Counted from the first letter of the stretch, positions 15,996 to 25,118 are shown. The stretch is 38,761 bases of DNA from Candidatus Heimdallarchaeota archaeon LC_2 (GCA_001940725.1 MDVR01000037.1:1-38761), one strand, 5' to 3'. The notes: a model not told the origin generated them from the sequence alone. Numbers and translations: made by a program.

Positions 15996-17040
15996 TTCTT
16001 GTATTCAACTTGTGAGATTGTTTGATAGCATCTACTACTTGTTGATTTTTGTAACCATCAAAAATTGATGGTGAAAGACTTTTTCCCAATTGGAGAGATT
16101 TGGATAATTGATCCAATAATTTAATGAATGGAGGTATTCTGTGATCCTGTTTTGAATGTTCCATATTAATTAGCAATTCTTCTAAAATATCCACTTTAAC
16201 AAATTCACCTCCTTGTTTTCCAACAAAGATATCATCACCCTCTAAATAGATCGTCCCTTCAAAACCAGAGAGTAGCAATCTTGATGGAGGTGACGGACCC
16301 ACAGTTCCTGAGGCATTTAAAACCCCAGTGACACCATTTTCCATTTTGAACTCACAAAGAAAACCATCATCTGCTGTTTGTTTTACCATTTTTCCGCTAT
16401 TATCTTCGCGTAAAGGTGTTCTTCTATAGATTCTACCCTGTACCTCAAGAAATTCAAGTCCTGTTATATATCTAATCATGTCAATTAAGTGAGAACCAAG
16501 TGCACCCAACATTCCACCATCATATTTTGAATCCCATAGCCAACCAAATTTTGGATTTGTGGGCGATGCTAACCAGCCGTAAAATTGATTGAAATGAATT
16601 TCACGGAGTTTACCTATTACTTGATCTTCAAAAATTAATTTTCGTAACATATTTCTTGATGGAACCCATCTGAATTCATGTGCCATTAAGGCAATTAAAT
16701 TTTTATCCTCAGCTAAAGTAACTAATTTTTTTGCCATTGCGGCATTTGTGGTTGTTGGTTTTTCCAATAATAAATGCTTACCACTTTGTAGAACTGCTTT
16801 TCCCATTTCATAGTGGAGATAAGGTGGTGTACTTACGGTTATCAAATCCAAATCGTCATTTTCGAGAAGGTCCTTCCAATTAGTCGTGGATTTAATACCA
16901 TATTCTGTGGCAACTTTATCTGCTTTTTCCTTGTTTCTCCCTGCAATTACTAATGGTTTGAAATCTGGATGATGGATTAGCGCGGGTAAATGCACTTTTG
17001 CTCCAAATCCAGTTCCGATTATTCCTACATTATGGACCAT
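15979..17040 (-). CDS. Gfo/Idh/MocA-family oxidoreductase
   Basis: 353 residues. N-terminal Rossmann fold with GIIGTGFGAKVHLPAL (6-21), STPPYLHYEMGKAVLQSGKH (73-92) and the diagnostic LLEKP loop (94-98), then the C-terminal alpha/beta domain with GGMLGALGSHLIDMIRYITG (around 175-194), which holds the catalytic Asp/His pair. Members act on sugars, inositols or biliverdin-type substrates with NAD(P). The substrate is unknown; with AglB nearby a sugar-nucleotide role is possible but only inferred. Its 3' end overlaps the methyltransferase gene; upstream lies the tRNA-Thr on the opposite strand. Confidence 0.9.
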   Translation of the reverse strand: MVHNVGIIGTGFGAKVHLPALIHHPDFKPLVIAGRNKEKADKVATEYGIKSTTNWKDLLENDDLDLITVSTPPYLHYEMGKAVLQSGKHLLLEKPTTTNAAMAKKLVTLAEDKNLIALMAHEFRWVPSRNMLRKLIFEDQVIGKLREIHFNQFYGWLASPTNPKFGWLWDSKYDGGMLGALGSHLIDMIRYITGLEFLEVQGRIYRRTPLREDNSGKMVKQTADDGFLCEFKMENGVTGVLNASGTVGPSPPSRLLLSGFEGTIYLEGDDIFVGKQGGEFVKVDILEELLINMEHSKQDHRIPPFIKLLDQLSKSLQLGKSLSPSIFDGYKNQQVVDAIKQSHKLNTRITILD

Positions 17041-17220
17041 AAATCATTATTTACGCATTCATATTTACTCTTTGAGGATAAGCTAAATGCTATCTGATTA
17101 ATTAGAAATATAATTCAAATATAGTGTAAAATAGGATAATAAACTGGGTGAATTTCTAATTTATTTGTGAGTCAATAGAGAAATAGTAAAAAATAAAGAA
17201 ATAAGAATTAGGTTAAGGAA

Positions 17221-17321
17221 GCCTTAGTAACTCAGCTCGGTAGAGTGATTGACTTGTATGATTTCTTTTAGAAAGTCTAGAAATCAATTTGTCGGGGGTT
17301 CAAATCCCCCCTGAGGCTCCA
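17221..17321 (+). tRNA. tRNA-Thr (anticodon TGT) with a 24-nt intron
   Basis: Acceptor GCCTTAG pairs with CTGAGGC (17311-17317). The D arm is ACTC-AGCTCGGTA-GAGT, and the anticodon stem ATTGA (17248-17252) pairs with TCAAT (17284-17288). The loop CTTGTA carries anticodon TGT at 17255-17257. An intron of about 24 bases (17259-17282) interrupts after position 37, the canonical archaeal site; its TGATTTC and the downstream GAAATCA can pair. The T arm is GGGGG-TTCAAAT-CCCCC. CCA is encoded at 17319-17321 and a T-rich run follows. Splice sites could shift by one or two bases. Confidence 0.92.
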
Positions 17322-17491
17322 TTTTTCTTATTATTCAAATAATATTTTTATCTCTAATAGCTTTGTTCCCAAAATTTTTTGCTTCTGTGTATAAATCTTA
17401 AAAGCGAACCTTTTTATTTTTCTTATGTATTAAATATAAACAGCGGAAAACTTTCGTTTAAGCTAATATATCCAAAATAAAAGGTTATCTT

Positions 17492-17758
17492 ATGTTCTGT
17501 CAACAATGTGATGCAGTGTTAATTTTAAAAAAAGAAAAAGGAAAAAAAAATTCAAATCAATCTAGGATAATAGTATGTATTGACTGTGGATTCAAAATTG
17601 TAGATAATGAAGAAAGTCAAGGATTTTTGATTAAACAAGAAATTGAGCATGGTGTTGAGGCGTTTATCGAAATAGTTGAATTCAAAGATATTGACGATAA
17701 GATCTCTGAAGAGATGAGAGAAGAACTTAGAGAGAGATATAGAGAAGTTATTATTTAA
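17492..17758 (+). CDS. Small TFS/Rpb9-like zinc-ribbon protein, tandem copy 1
   Basis: 88 residues. C3-x2-C6 and C29-x2-C32-G form one zinc ribbon matching the N-terminal domain of archaeal transcription factor S and RNA polymerase subunit Rpb9/RpoM. The C-terminal cleavage-stimulating ribbon with its acidic hairpin is absent. Instead there is a variable strand-rich middle and an acidic/basic C-terminal helix (EEMREELRERYREVII). It could bind RNA polymerase without stimulating cleavage, or bind nucleic acid elsewhere. It follows tRNA-Thr; its promoter is included in the repeated unit, so each copy is probably transcribed separately. Confidence 0.75.
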   Translation: MFCQQCDAVLILKKEKGKKNSNQSRIIVCIDCGFKIVDNEESQGFLIKQEIEHGVEAFIEIVEFKDIDDKISEEMREELRERYREVII

Positions 17759-17914
17759 TTTAATATTTCTAATATTCAATTTTACTTTGAAATTAAACAA
17801 GGATAATTTATCTATATTAATATTTTTTTTTCCTTTTTATTTTTCTTATGTATTAAATATAAACAGCGGAAAACTTTCGTTTAAGCTAATATATCCAAAA
17901 TAAAAGGTTATCTT

Positions 17915-18181
17915 ATGTTCTGTCAACAATGTGATGCAGTGTTAATTTTAAAAAAAGAAAAAGGAAAAAAAAATTCAAATCAATCTAGGATAATAGTATG
18001 TATTGACTGTGGATTCAAAATTGTAGATAATGAAGAAAGTCAAGGATTTTTGATTAAACAAGAAATTGAGCATGGTGTTGAGGCGTTTATCGAAATAGTT
18101 GAATTCAAAGATATTGACGATAAGATCTCTGAAGAGATGAGAGAAGAACTTAGAGAGAGATATAGAGAAGTTATTATTTAA
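17915..18181 (+). CDS. Small TFS/Rpb9-like zinc-ribbon protein, tandem copy 2
   Basis: The protein is identical to the copy at 17492 and carries the same upstream 80 bases, so promoter and start context are duplicated too. Conserved cysteines are at residues 3, 6, 29 and 32. If real, three copies would raise the dose of this protein rather than diversify it, as no residue differs. See the copy at 17492 for the domain description. Confidence 0.72.
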   Translation: MFCQQCDAVLILKKEKGKKNSNQSRIIVCIDCGFKIVDNEESQGFLIKQEIEHGVEAFIEIVEFKDIDDKISEEMREELRERYREVII

Positions 18182-18337
18182 TTTAATATTTCTAATATTC
18201 AATTTTACTTTGAAATTAAACAAGGATAATTTATCTATATTAATATTTTTTTTTCCTTTTTATTTTTCTTATGTATTAAATATAAACAGCGGAAAACTTT
18301 CGTTTAAGCTAATATATCCAAAATAAAAGGTTATCTT

Positions 18338-18604
18338 ATGTTCTGTCAACAATGTGATGCAGTGTTAATTTTAAAAAAAGAAAAAGGAAAAAAAAATTCA
18401 AATCAATCTAGGATAATAGTATGTATTGACTGTGGATTCAAAATTGTAGATAATGAAGAAAGTCAAGGATTTTTGATTAAACAAGAAATTGAGCATGGTG
18501 TTGAGGCGTTTATCGAAATAGTTGAATTCAAAGATATTGACGATAAGATCTCTGAAGAGATGAGAGAAGAACTTAGAGAGAGATATAGAGAAGTTATTAT
18601 TTAA
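18338..18604 (+). CDS. Small TFS/Rpb9-like zinc-ribbon protein, tandem copy 3
   Basis: This is the third identical copy and the last before the convergent site-2 protease. Its 3' T-rich tail reaches the protease stop codon, so the array ends exactly at that gene. No partial fourth unit is visible on either side: left of 17409 the sequence is unrelated. Confidence 0.72.
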   Translation: MFCQQCDAVLILKKEKGKKNSNQSRIIVCIDCGFKIVDNEESQGFLIKQEIEHGVEAFIEIVEFKDIDDKISEEMREELRERYREVII

Positions 18605-18672
18605 TTTAATATTTCTAATATTCAATTTTACTTTGAAATTAAACAAGGATAATTTATCTATATTAATATTTT

Positions 18673-19563
18673 TTAAAATAGAAGAAAGGAACTAGCTAGC
18701 ATTGTTGCATTTAGTAATATTAATCCAATCCATACCGTTGATTTCCAATTTAAGATTTTTTTGCCATCTAATTGCCATACAGGTAACAGATTGAACAAAC
18801 CTAGACCTGAATTGACTTGAATTGCTAGTATTAAGATTTCGTGCAATGACCAATCCAATGAAGGGAAATAAGTATTTGAGAATATTTGACTTAACACAAA
18901 AAATATTACGGCAAGAATAAAATTAATCGCAGGCCCTGCAGCTGCAAATTTACCATTTTCATCATCGGTAGTCTTACCCAAAATAACGGTAGCACCAGGT
19001 GCAGCAAGCCGAATTCCTAGAAACCCAAACAATAAACTCATTTGTAAATACTTTCTTATCATTGTGAAACGTGCATATTTGCCGTATCTTATGGCGGTGT
19101 ATTTGTGTCCGAGTTCGTGTAAAACAAAGGCAGGTGTTATTATTAAACTCAAAATTAAAACATATTGCCATGAATATAAACCATTCAAAACTGGCTGAAA
19201 ACCAAAGACAAACAAAATTAGTAAAAATCCGAAAAACAAATCAATACTTTCTCTCCCAGAGGTCACAATATCAGGATTTGATCGTAAAATATATTCATAT
19301 TCTTCATTAGTAGGTTCTCTTCTTGGATCTCCTTGCATTGCATGTGTGTAATTAAGGATCCAATTAATGGATTGTTGCTGATTGGGTGATTGGGGATTCC
19401 TAGTACCAAAATTTGTACTTTGTTGAAATTGGGGTTGTTGATATGATGCGGTAAAACAAGGAGCATGTGAATTTATATGAGAGTCACAAAAACCATTTTG
19501 ACATGTTTGACACCTATATAGGACCGTATGATTTGAGGCAGGACCACAACTATGACATTCCAC
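18673..19563 (-). CDS. Site-2 protease (M50) with N-terminal zinc finger
   Basis: From the GTG at 19561-19563 the protein has 296 residues; a TTG at 19611 would add 16. The N-terminus (ECHSCG, then YRCQTCQNGFCDSHINSHAPC) is an AN1/B-box-like cysteine-histidine zinc finger, followed by a Gln/Asn-rich linker. The membrane part has HELGH (residues 149-153) and NLLPVWQLDG (258-267), which provide the zinc ligands and catalytic Glu of intramembrane metalloproteases, with about six helices. It would cleave membrane-bound substrates, perhaps anti-regulators. I recall similar archaeal proteins with a zinc-finger start, so the fusion is not unique. It converges with the zinc-ribbon array. Confidence 0.85.
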   Translation of the reverse strand: MECHSCGPASNHTVLYRCQTCQNGFCDSHINSHAPCFTASYQQPQFQQSTNFGTRNPQSPNQQQSINWILNYTHAMQGDPRREPTNEEYEYILRSNPDIVTSGRESIDLFFGFLLILFVFGFQPVLNGLYSWQYVLILSLIITPAFVLHELGHKYTAIRYGKYARFTMIRKYLQMSLLFGFLGIRLAAPGATVILGKTTDDENGKFAAAGPAINFILAVIFFVLSQIFSNTYFPSLDWSLHEILILAIQVNSGLGLFNLLPVWQLDGKKILNWKSTVWIGLILLNATMLASSFLLF

Positions 19564-19671
19564 TGATGTTACTTTAATTTTCTCATTAATTAGGACTAGT
19601 ACTGAGTACAAATATAATAGTTTGATTTTGATTAAATTAGTTTAATTGCAATATCAGTAGTTGATGCTCGA

Positions 19672-21951
19672 TTATGCATTAGCCTTAATTTGTGCCATTG
19701 TAATTTTAAATTCGTTTACGCGTAATTCAATATCAGCAGGGTAATTAACCTCAAATATTCGGATGAATGGATAATCTCCTGGGGCGGAATCTACAACACC
19801 AGTGCTTCGAAATACTTCTGTGAAGAATTCCAATACATTGATAGGATGATCACGAATTTCAGGTGCAATGTTTGCAAACCCTGTGTCATCTACAAATGGT
19901 GGAAGTGCTGCACCACTCACACCTTCCATTTCAGGTGATTTATAGGCCATTAATTTGAATAAGACACTATCATAATACTTATTGATATATCCAGAACCCG
20001 GAGAAAAGTAATCATCTTCGGAAATTCCAAACTGTGGAGTATATTGCTCAGAAATTCGGATCATCCAAATACTTTTACCAATATCTGAACCTAGACCAAG
20101 TTGACCACCTGCGGGTACCACTAATACATGTTTTATATTATACATATACATCAAATTTATTGCTGCAGTTTCATTCCACATTAGCATTGTCCCAACTGCT
20201 CCAATTTGAGTTGAATTAAAGGTTGCATTATCAACTACGCTAATTGTTTCACCTTGACTCGTGATGTAATAACCGTAGTCCCACCAACTCAACATAACCG
20301 GTGGTTGTGAATCCTGTAATCCTTCATAGTTATTCGAATCCTGATCTGTATATGGTTTATAACTTGAATGAGATCGCATCCAATCGAATGCTTCTAACCA
20401 ATCACCTAGGACATTCGTTGGATTGTTTCCTGGTGTAAGTTCAGGGGTTGTATAAAAGTCTGCTGCGGTATTAATTCCGTGACTGAACATGATAGATAAT
20501 AACACGAATACACTCATATACGATACTGCTGCATTTTCCCCACCAATAGAAGGTAAGGCCATAGTAGTCTTTGTTAATTTTATTCGTCCGTGAGCTGCAT
20601 AAGCATATGGTATTAGTAAATTATCTATTGCCAAAGCAGAAGTAAGAGCTGCTGCTGGGGCAAGGACTAGCATCAAACGAACCATTGATCCACTGAAGTA
20701 GATTGTTAATAAAGCAAAAGTCAAGATAAAAAGATTTTTCTCACTTGGTTTCTTGATTGCAAAATAGATTCCCAAAGGTATGAAGAAAACTAGAGTTGAT
20801 AAATTAAAATATAAATTACCCCATGCTAATGGTAAATGTTCACTTACGGAATCGATTAGAGGTAATGCATTTCTTGATTTAGGAAATATCACAGAAATAA
20901 ATTTATCTCCAATAAGATTTACTCCACCTAGGGATATTAATAGAATAAATAAACCTCCAAGAACTCCAGTAATTACAGTAAAACTAAACAAAATTACTCT
21001 TTTAAACTCATCTCCTTTTAATATTTGAGCCAAATTTTGAGTAATTCCAAATAAAACTAGGAAAATAATCATTCCCACAGGTGCTAAACCCTCCATATCT
21101 AAAAGAAATGGAGCTCCAACACGAGGGATGAATAACATCAATAATGAACTAACTCCAATTGTAGTGGTGTAAGTTTTTAAGAAACGAGTTGAATAATTAC
21201 CTGTGACAATAATAACCAAGGCATAAATTGGAAGTAAATCATAAGCTAATCTAAATGCACCCCATGAAGAACTTAACAGAAACATTGAGATCCCTGCCAT
21301 GACTGCACTTTTGTTACTGTCTCTACTTAAAGCACGAATGAAGTAATAAAATACCATAACGGTAAATAAAACACCAAGAGATTCATTATCTACAAATCCC
21401 GCAATTGATCTGGAAACATAAGCCGGAATAACAGCCATAATCAATGCAGTTATTAATCCAGCTCTAGAACTAATCAATTCTTTGCCCAAGAGATAACTAA
21501 AGAAAACACCGAGAGTTCCAAATATTACTGGAACCATATAAGCTGCTAATTCAATTGATACATCAAACCCTAGAAAATTTAATATTGTGTAAACTAATAC
21601 AATTGCAAGAGGGACTGCAAAATAAAGTGATTTTCCAACTGCTCGACCATAAGGATACCAACTGAGCTCATCGTACCATAGTAAGAACTCAGAAAATCCA
21701 TTATCTACAATAAAGTGTGCAGCTCTAACTTGCATCCATGGATCAAAAGCTTTGATTGTGGGATCCCATCCCTTAAGTAAAGGGAATAATCTAATTGTTG
21801 CTGCAACAATTAATATCATTAGCAATGATAAATTATGTGCAATAGCTCGTCTTGAAAAATCATATTCTTCAAAATGTCCAGTAACTCGTCTCTTGAAATT
21901 ATTCCAACGGTCACCAATCCATTCATTTACGTCAATTGTATCTTGTGACAT
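19672..21951 (-). CDS. aglB: Dolichyl-type oligosaccharyltransferase AglB (STT3 family)
   Basis: 759 residues. The first external loop has the metal-binding D70 in AFDPWMQVRAAHF (68-80), and GFVDNE (185-190) gives the second acidic motif; about 13 membrane helices follow to residue 490. The soluble domain contains SWWDYGYY with WWDYG at 556-560, which reads the +2 Ser/Thr of the N-x-S/T sequon. It transfers a lipid-linked glycan to Asn of extracytoplasmic proteins. It is a single gene whose start codon is followed closely by a charged cytosolic N-terminus. Length is somewhat short of many euryarchaeal AglB, lacking extra C-terminal domains. Confidence 0.95.
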   Translation of the reverse strand: MSQDTIDVNEWIGDRWNNFKRRVTGHFEEYDFSRRAIAHNLSLLMILIVAATIRLFPLLKGWDPTIKAFDPWMQVRAAHFIVDNGFSEFLLWYDELSWYPYGRAVGKSLYFAVPLAIVLVYTILNFLGFDVSIELAAYMVPVIFGTLGVFFSYLLGKELISSRAGLITALIMAVIPAYVSRSIAGFVDNESLGVLFTVMVFYYFIRALSRDSNKSAVMAGISMFLLSSSWGAFRLAYDLLPIYALVIIVTGNYSTRFLKTYTTTIGVSSLLMLFIPRVGAPFLLDMEGLAPVGMIIFLVLFGITQNLAQILKGDEFKRVILFSFTVITGVLGGLFILLISLGGVNLIGDKFISVIFPKSRNALPLIDSVSEHLPLAWGNLYFNLSTLVFFIPLGIYFAIKKPSEKNLFILTFALLTIYFSGSMVRLMLVLAPAAALTSALAIDNLLIPYAYAAHGRIKLTKTTMALPSIGGENAAVSYMSVFVLLSIMFSHGINTAADFYTTPELTPGNNPTNVLGDWLEAFDWMRSHSSYKPYTDQDSNNYEGLQDSQPPVMLSWWDYGYYITSQGETISVVDNATFNSTQIGAVGTMLMWNETAAINLMYMYNIKHVLVVPAGGQLGLGSDIGKSIWMIRISEQYTPQFGISEDDYFSPGSGYINKYYDSVLFKLMAYKSPEMEGVSGAALPPFVDDTGFANIAPEIRDHPINVLEFFTEVFRSTGVVDSAPGDYPFIRIFEVNYPADIELRVNEFKITMAQIKANA

Positions 21952-22224
21952 TGCATGAAGCCTCTATATGCATTATTTGATTATCGATTATTTAATAAAA
22001 AATCGATTTATCTAATTTATAAAAATAATTGTTATTAAAAAAGGAATGGATATTGTATACGCGTCTTACTCTATATTATATCGTGAAACAATAATATCTT
22101 TTTGATCAAGTTAATTGAAAAAAAAACATATTATTTTTGTTTCATAAAAGCAGTTTTCAATTCTTTAGATTGCAATAACTAATAGTAACTATAAATATCA
22201 ACAATTGAGTAAAGATAATAAGGA

Positions 22225-22875
22225 ATGAGCTCAGAAAAAATAGAGGGGATAGCTCCCACACGTATGCAATTGTTGGAATTGAAAAATAAAGCAGCTCTTG
22301 CAACACATGGCCATGATCTATTAAAAGAGAAAATGGATGCATTGATTATTGAATTTTACAATGTATTAGAAGAAGTAAAATCTAGTCAGTCAGAATCAGA
22401 AGGAGTACTTATTAGAGCACATTCACAACTGCAAAGGGCTAGTCTAAAACTCGGTATGTCAAAATTAAGAGAGATTGGATTTTCAGCACCCAAAACACTA
22501 AGTCTTATTGCTTCAACAAGAAGTATTATGGGTGTCAAAACACCAAAACTTAGCTTAAAGAGAAAAGAAATTAATGTACCATTTTATGGTGCTGAAAATA
22601 CATCTATTGTGCTGGATGATTCAATTATAGCGTTCCGAGACTATTTGTATAGTGTTGTTAACTTAGCAGAAAAGATTGCAACCCTTCAAAAACTAGCGTA
22701 TGAAATCTCTGGAACAAAAAGGAGAGTAAATGCGTTGAATCATATTATTATTCCAAGATTGGTGAATACAGCAAGATTTATTGATTTAAGTTTGGAAGAA
22801 GAGGATCGAGAGCAATTTTCTAGAATGAAATTCATTAAAGCTAAATTAGAGGACGAAGGAGATCAACAAGAATGA
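22225..22875 (+). CDS. atpD: V/A-type ATP synthase subunit D
   Basis: 216 residues. It begins with the subunit D signature IAPTRMQLLELKNKAALATHGHDLLKEKMDAL (split over residues 9-41) and has the matching C-terminal helix (SGTKRRVNALNHIIIPRL, about 167-184). Subunit D is the central-stalk coiled coil of the rotor. In most archaea atpD is in the ATPase operon; here the other subunits are not in the window. Its stop codon overlaps the next start by four bases (ATGA), which implies translational coupling with the unknown protein at 22872. Confidence 0.93.
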   Translation: MSSEKIEGIAPTRMQLLELKNKAALATHGHDLLKEKMDALIIEFYNVLEEVKSSQSESEGVLIRAHSQLQRASLKLGMSKLREIGFSAPKTLSLIASTRSIMGVKTPKLSLKRKEINVPFYGAENTSIVLDDSIIAFRDYLYSVVNLAEKIATLQKLAYEISGTKRRVNALNHIIIPRLVNTARFIDLSLEEEDREQFSRMKFIKAKLEDEGDQQE

Positions 22876-23321
22876 GTACAATTATTGAAACAACAGAAAA
22901 GATGTTCAAAGGTGTAAACGTGATGCGGGATACTTTCCCAAGCACTAGAATATTTTTTGATATTCACATATTTAATGATGGGTTTGCTGGATATGCAGTT
23001 TGGCAAACAAACACATTTAGAATTCCTGGATTTTCACATCTACGTGATTTTTTGAGTCGGAGAACACGTGGGAATATGGATCCTCAACAAGCTGCAGAAG
23101 AAGATGATCGAAACTTTTTCTTTAAGTATGATGACATTCAAGGGATAGTTACTCATGCAGCACATAAAGAATTGCAGATATTGACCGCCTCCGAGCAATT
23201 TTCAATTCATTTTCGCTGGGAAACAGATTATGATGAATTTATTGTTGATTTCAGTAAAAAAGTAAACGAAAAAATTTTCAGTCGAGATGATGTAGAAGTT
23301 AAAGCATCAGTTTACATCTAA
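22872..23321 (+). CDS. Unknown protein coupled to ATPase subunit D (possible PH/GRAM-like fold)
   Basis: I do not recognise a family. 149 residues, no signal peptide or membrane helix. An N-terminal helix (residues 1-15) is followed by alternating strands, a loop rich in charged residues (about 60-80, RRTRG...DPQQAAEEDD) and a C-terminal strand-strand-helix (FFFKYDDIQGIVTH, LQILTASEQFSIHFRW, DYDEFIVDFSKKVNEKI), which resembles the end of a PH- or GRAM-like domain. The ATGA overlap with atpD suggests coordinated production and perhaps a role near the ATPase. That is inference from position only. Confidence 0.7.
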   Translation: MSTIIETTEKMFKGVNVMRDTFPSTRIFFDIHIFNDGFAGYAVWQTNTFRIPGFSHLRDFLSRRTRGNMDPQQAAEEDDRNFFFKYDDIQGIVTHAAHKELQILTASEQFSIHFRWETDYDEFIVDFSKKVNEKIFSRDDVEVKASVYI

Positions 23322-23388
23322 TTAACACAGCAGATTATTAGTAGTGATAAAAACTTAAAGACATATAAATCTGAATTTAGTATATAAC

Positions 23389-24534
23389 GTGGTTAATGCA
23401 ATAATTTTCGCAATTGCAATTGATATATTTCTATTTATTACATTTGCGGGTATTTTTCTGTATCTAATTAATGTGTACAGGAGATGGGAAGAGACTTCAA
23501 TTGGTATGTGGGGATTGGGTTCATTGCTTGTTTCCTTAGCCATTTTATTTCATTTAATTAGCTCAATTTTAATTCATAATAATAATGCTGACCTTTCTGA
23601 ATTTTACTTTCGGCTGGCTTTAAGCTATTCATTTCTGGCAACATGGACATTTGGAGTCTCACACCTACTTGCAAGAAGAAATCAATTAGATATGCTTGGA
23701 TTTGCTGGTATTTCATTATTAGTAGGTGTTCTTATCACCTATATTTGGATCGGTGATCTAGAATTGAAAATTGAAGATGATTTATTTGTTGAAAAAATAT
23801 ATTCTGATAACATACAATATTTGGTCTTGACGTTAATTCTTTATACATCCGTTTTTCTAACCTTAATAAGGGACTCTTATTTTATTTATTTATCAAGTAG
23901 ATCAAACACTTCAAAATCTTATGGAAAATCAATTGCTACCACGCATTTATTAGCTTGGCAAACTTGGATATTTGGCATTATCATTGTTCAATTATTCTCT
24001 AATTTTATAGGCCCAATGAAATTTGTACTCCCATTTATTTTATTACTTATCCCTATAATTACGCTTGGATCTAGACCTTTTGATTGGGCAAGAGAAGGAT
24101 TTGAACCTGTTATGCTATTTTTAATTGATGAGTATGGGACATTAGTTTTTTCCTGGACAATAGATACACAATCCCCACTCACACTTGAAGGTGGTTCGGT
24201 TGCAAGTATTAGAAAATTATTAGAAAATTTTGCGAATGAGAGTGTTGAAAATATGGAAATAAAATTTAAATCCTCTTCTTTGTATGCAAAAACATCTAAT
24301 GGGTACTTATCGATGTTACTGACCACGGGATCTCATCAATCTTTTAAAAATATTCTTGAAAAAATTCATCTATTACTTGTTACTTCAATTCTTGAGCCAT
24401 CTGAGTTCGGTTTACACGGATATAAGCTTCCAAATGAGCTAAAATGGTTACTAAGTCAATTACTACCAACCAATACAGATCTGTCAAAAACAACAGGATT
24501 TAATACGGAAGAGGCATTAGATCTCTTCTCATAA
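23389..24534 (+). CDS. Seven-helix membrane protein fused to a roadblock/longin-like domain
   Basis: 381 residues from a GTG start; TATA-like ACATATAAAT lies about 25 bases upstream, so the message is nearly leaderless. Residues 4-228 contain seven hydrophobic segments (about 4-27, 38-62, 72-93, 100-121, 140-165, 184-207, 209-228). The cytosolic part, about 237-345, begins VMLFLIDEYGTLVFSWTI and has the strand-strand-helix-strand order (IRKLLENFANESVENMEIKF, LYAKTSNGYLSMLLTT) of the profilin-like roadblock/longin/Vps4-associated sensor fold. Such domains often bind small GTPases. A membrane sensor or GTPase dock is plausible but unproven. Confidence 0.7.
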   Translation: MVNAIIFAIAIDIFLFITFAGIFLYLINVYRRWEETSIGMWGLGSLLVSLAILFHLISSILIHNNNADLSEFYFRLALSYSFLATWTFGVSHLLARRNQLDMLGFAGISLLVGVLITYIWIGDLELKIEDDLFVEKIYSDNIQYLVLTLILYTSVFLTLIRDSYFIYLSSRSNTSKSYGKSIATTHLLAWQTWIFGIIIVQLFSNFIGPMKFVLPFILLLIPIITLGSRPFDWAREGFEPVMLFLIDEYGTLVFSWTIDTQSPLTLEGGSVASIRKLLENFANESVENMEIKFKSSSLYAKTSNGYLSMLLTTGSHQSFKNILEKIHLLLVTSILEPSEFGLHGYKLPNELKWLLSQLLPTNTDLSKTTGFNTEEALDLFS

Positions 24535-24627
24535 ATTTATTTTGTAAATGTAGAAAAATTAGTGAATCTAATAAAGTTATTTGAATTAATGTATTATTTA
24601 AATTTAGTAGGATTTTATTATTTTTAA

Positions 24628-25113
24628 TTAATTTTCAATTTTTTCGGTTTTCTCAACTTTTTCTGCGAAAGTTACCTTGCCACCAGCTTTTTTTATTTTT
24701 GAAACTGCTCTGTCAGTTGCTTTGGAGACAGTAATATTCATCTTTTTAGTTACGTCACCTTGAGCAAGTAATTTGGATACACCTAAATCATTTAAATTAA
24801 TGGTATAAGTTTTGCCTTTTAACACGGCTTTACCACTATCAACCAAGGTATCGGCAGATTCATTTAAATGACTCACATTGATGGTATTATATTTTTTGAT
24901 AAATTGTTGCGGCCTCTTGAAACCATATTTTCCAATAAGTTTCTTACCTGATGCTTTTTCAGCCTTTACAGTTGCAATCCAATGATGTTGTGTAACACCA
25001 GCATTGCCTCTTCCACCTCGCATACCTGCTCCCTTGTGATCCTTAACAACACCCCAACCATGTGAACGGCTACTGCGTTGACGTCTAACCTTTTTTGTTC
25101 TTCGTACTACCAT
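24628..25113 (-). CDS. rpl15: 50S ribosomal protein uL15 (L15)
   Basis: 161 residues from the ATG at 25111-25113; a GTG at 25122 would add three residues and overlap uL30. The start MVVRRTKKVRRQRSSRSHGWG and the GMRGGRGNAG loop are the archaeal/eukaryotic L15 signature. The C-terminus carries a short lysine/glutamate-rich extension (EKVEKTEKIEN). It is the last gene of this ribosomal run; in many archaea secY follows, but here the next gene downstream is the convergent 7TM gene, and a secY lies at 38407. Confidence 0.95.
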   Translation of the reverse strand: MVVRRTKKVRRQRSSRSHGWGVVKDHKGAGMRGGRGNAGVTQHHWIATVKAEKASGKKLIGKYGFKRPQQFIKKYNTINVSHLNESADTLVDSGKAVLKGKTYTINLNDLGVSKLLAQGDVTKKMNITVSKATDRAVSKIKKAGGKVTFAEKVEKTEKIEN

Positions 25114-25118
25114 ATTAA

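Larger units (their letters stand above)
17409..18674 (+). repeat. Three tandem 423-bp direct repeats
   Basis: Units start at 17409, 17832 and 18255. As far as I can read, the three are identical at every base, including non-coding parts; the last ends at about 18674, three bases short, inside the stop codon of the convergent site-2 protease gene. Each unit holds a TATA-like TTAAATATAAAC, a second TAATATAT about 23 bases before the ATG, one 88-codon gene and a T-rich tail. Identity in the spacers means very recent amplification, ongoing gene conversion, or an assembly artefact. Confidence 0.95.

Noticed and set aside
17409..18674. CRISPR or satellite array
   Set aside because: The units are 423 bp, identical including a gene, and have no unique spacers.
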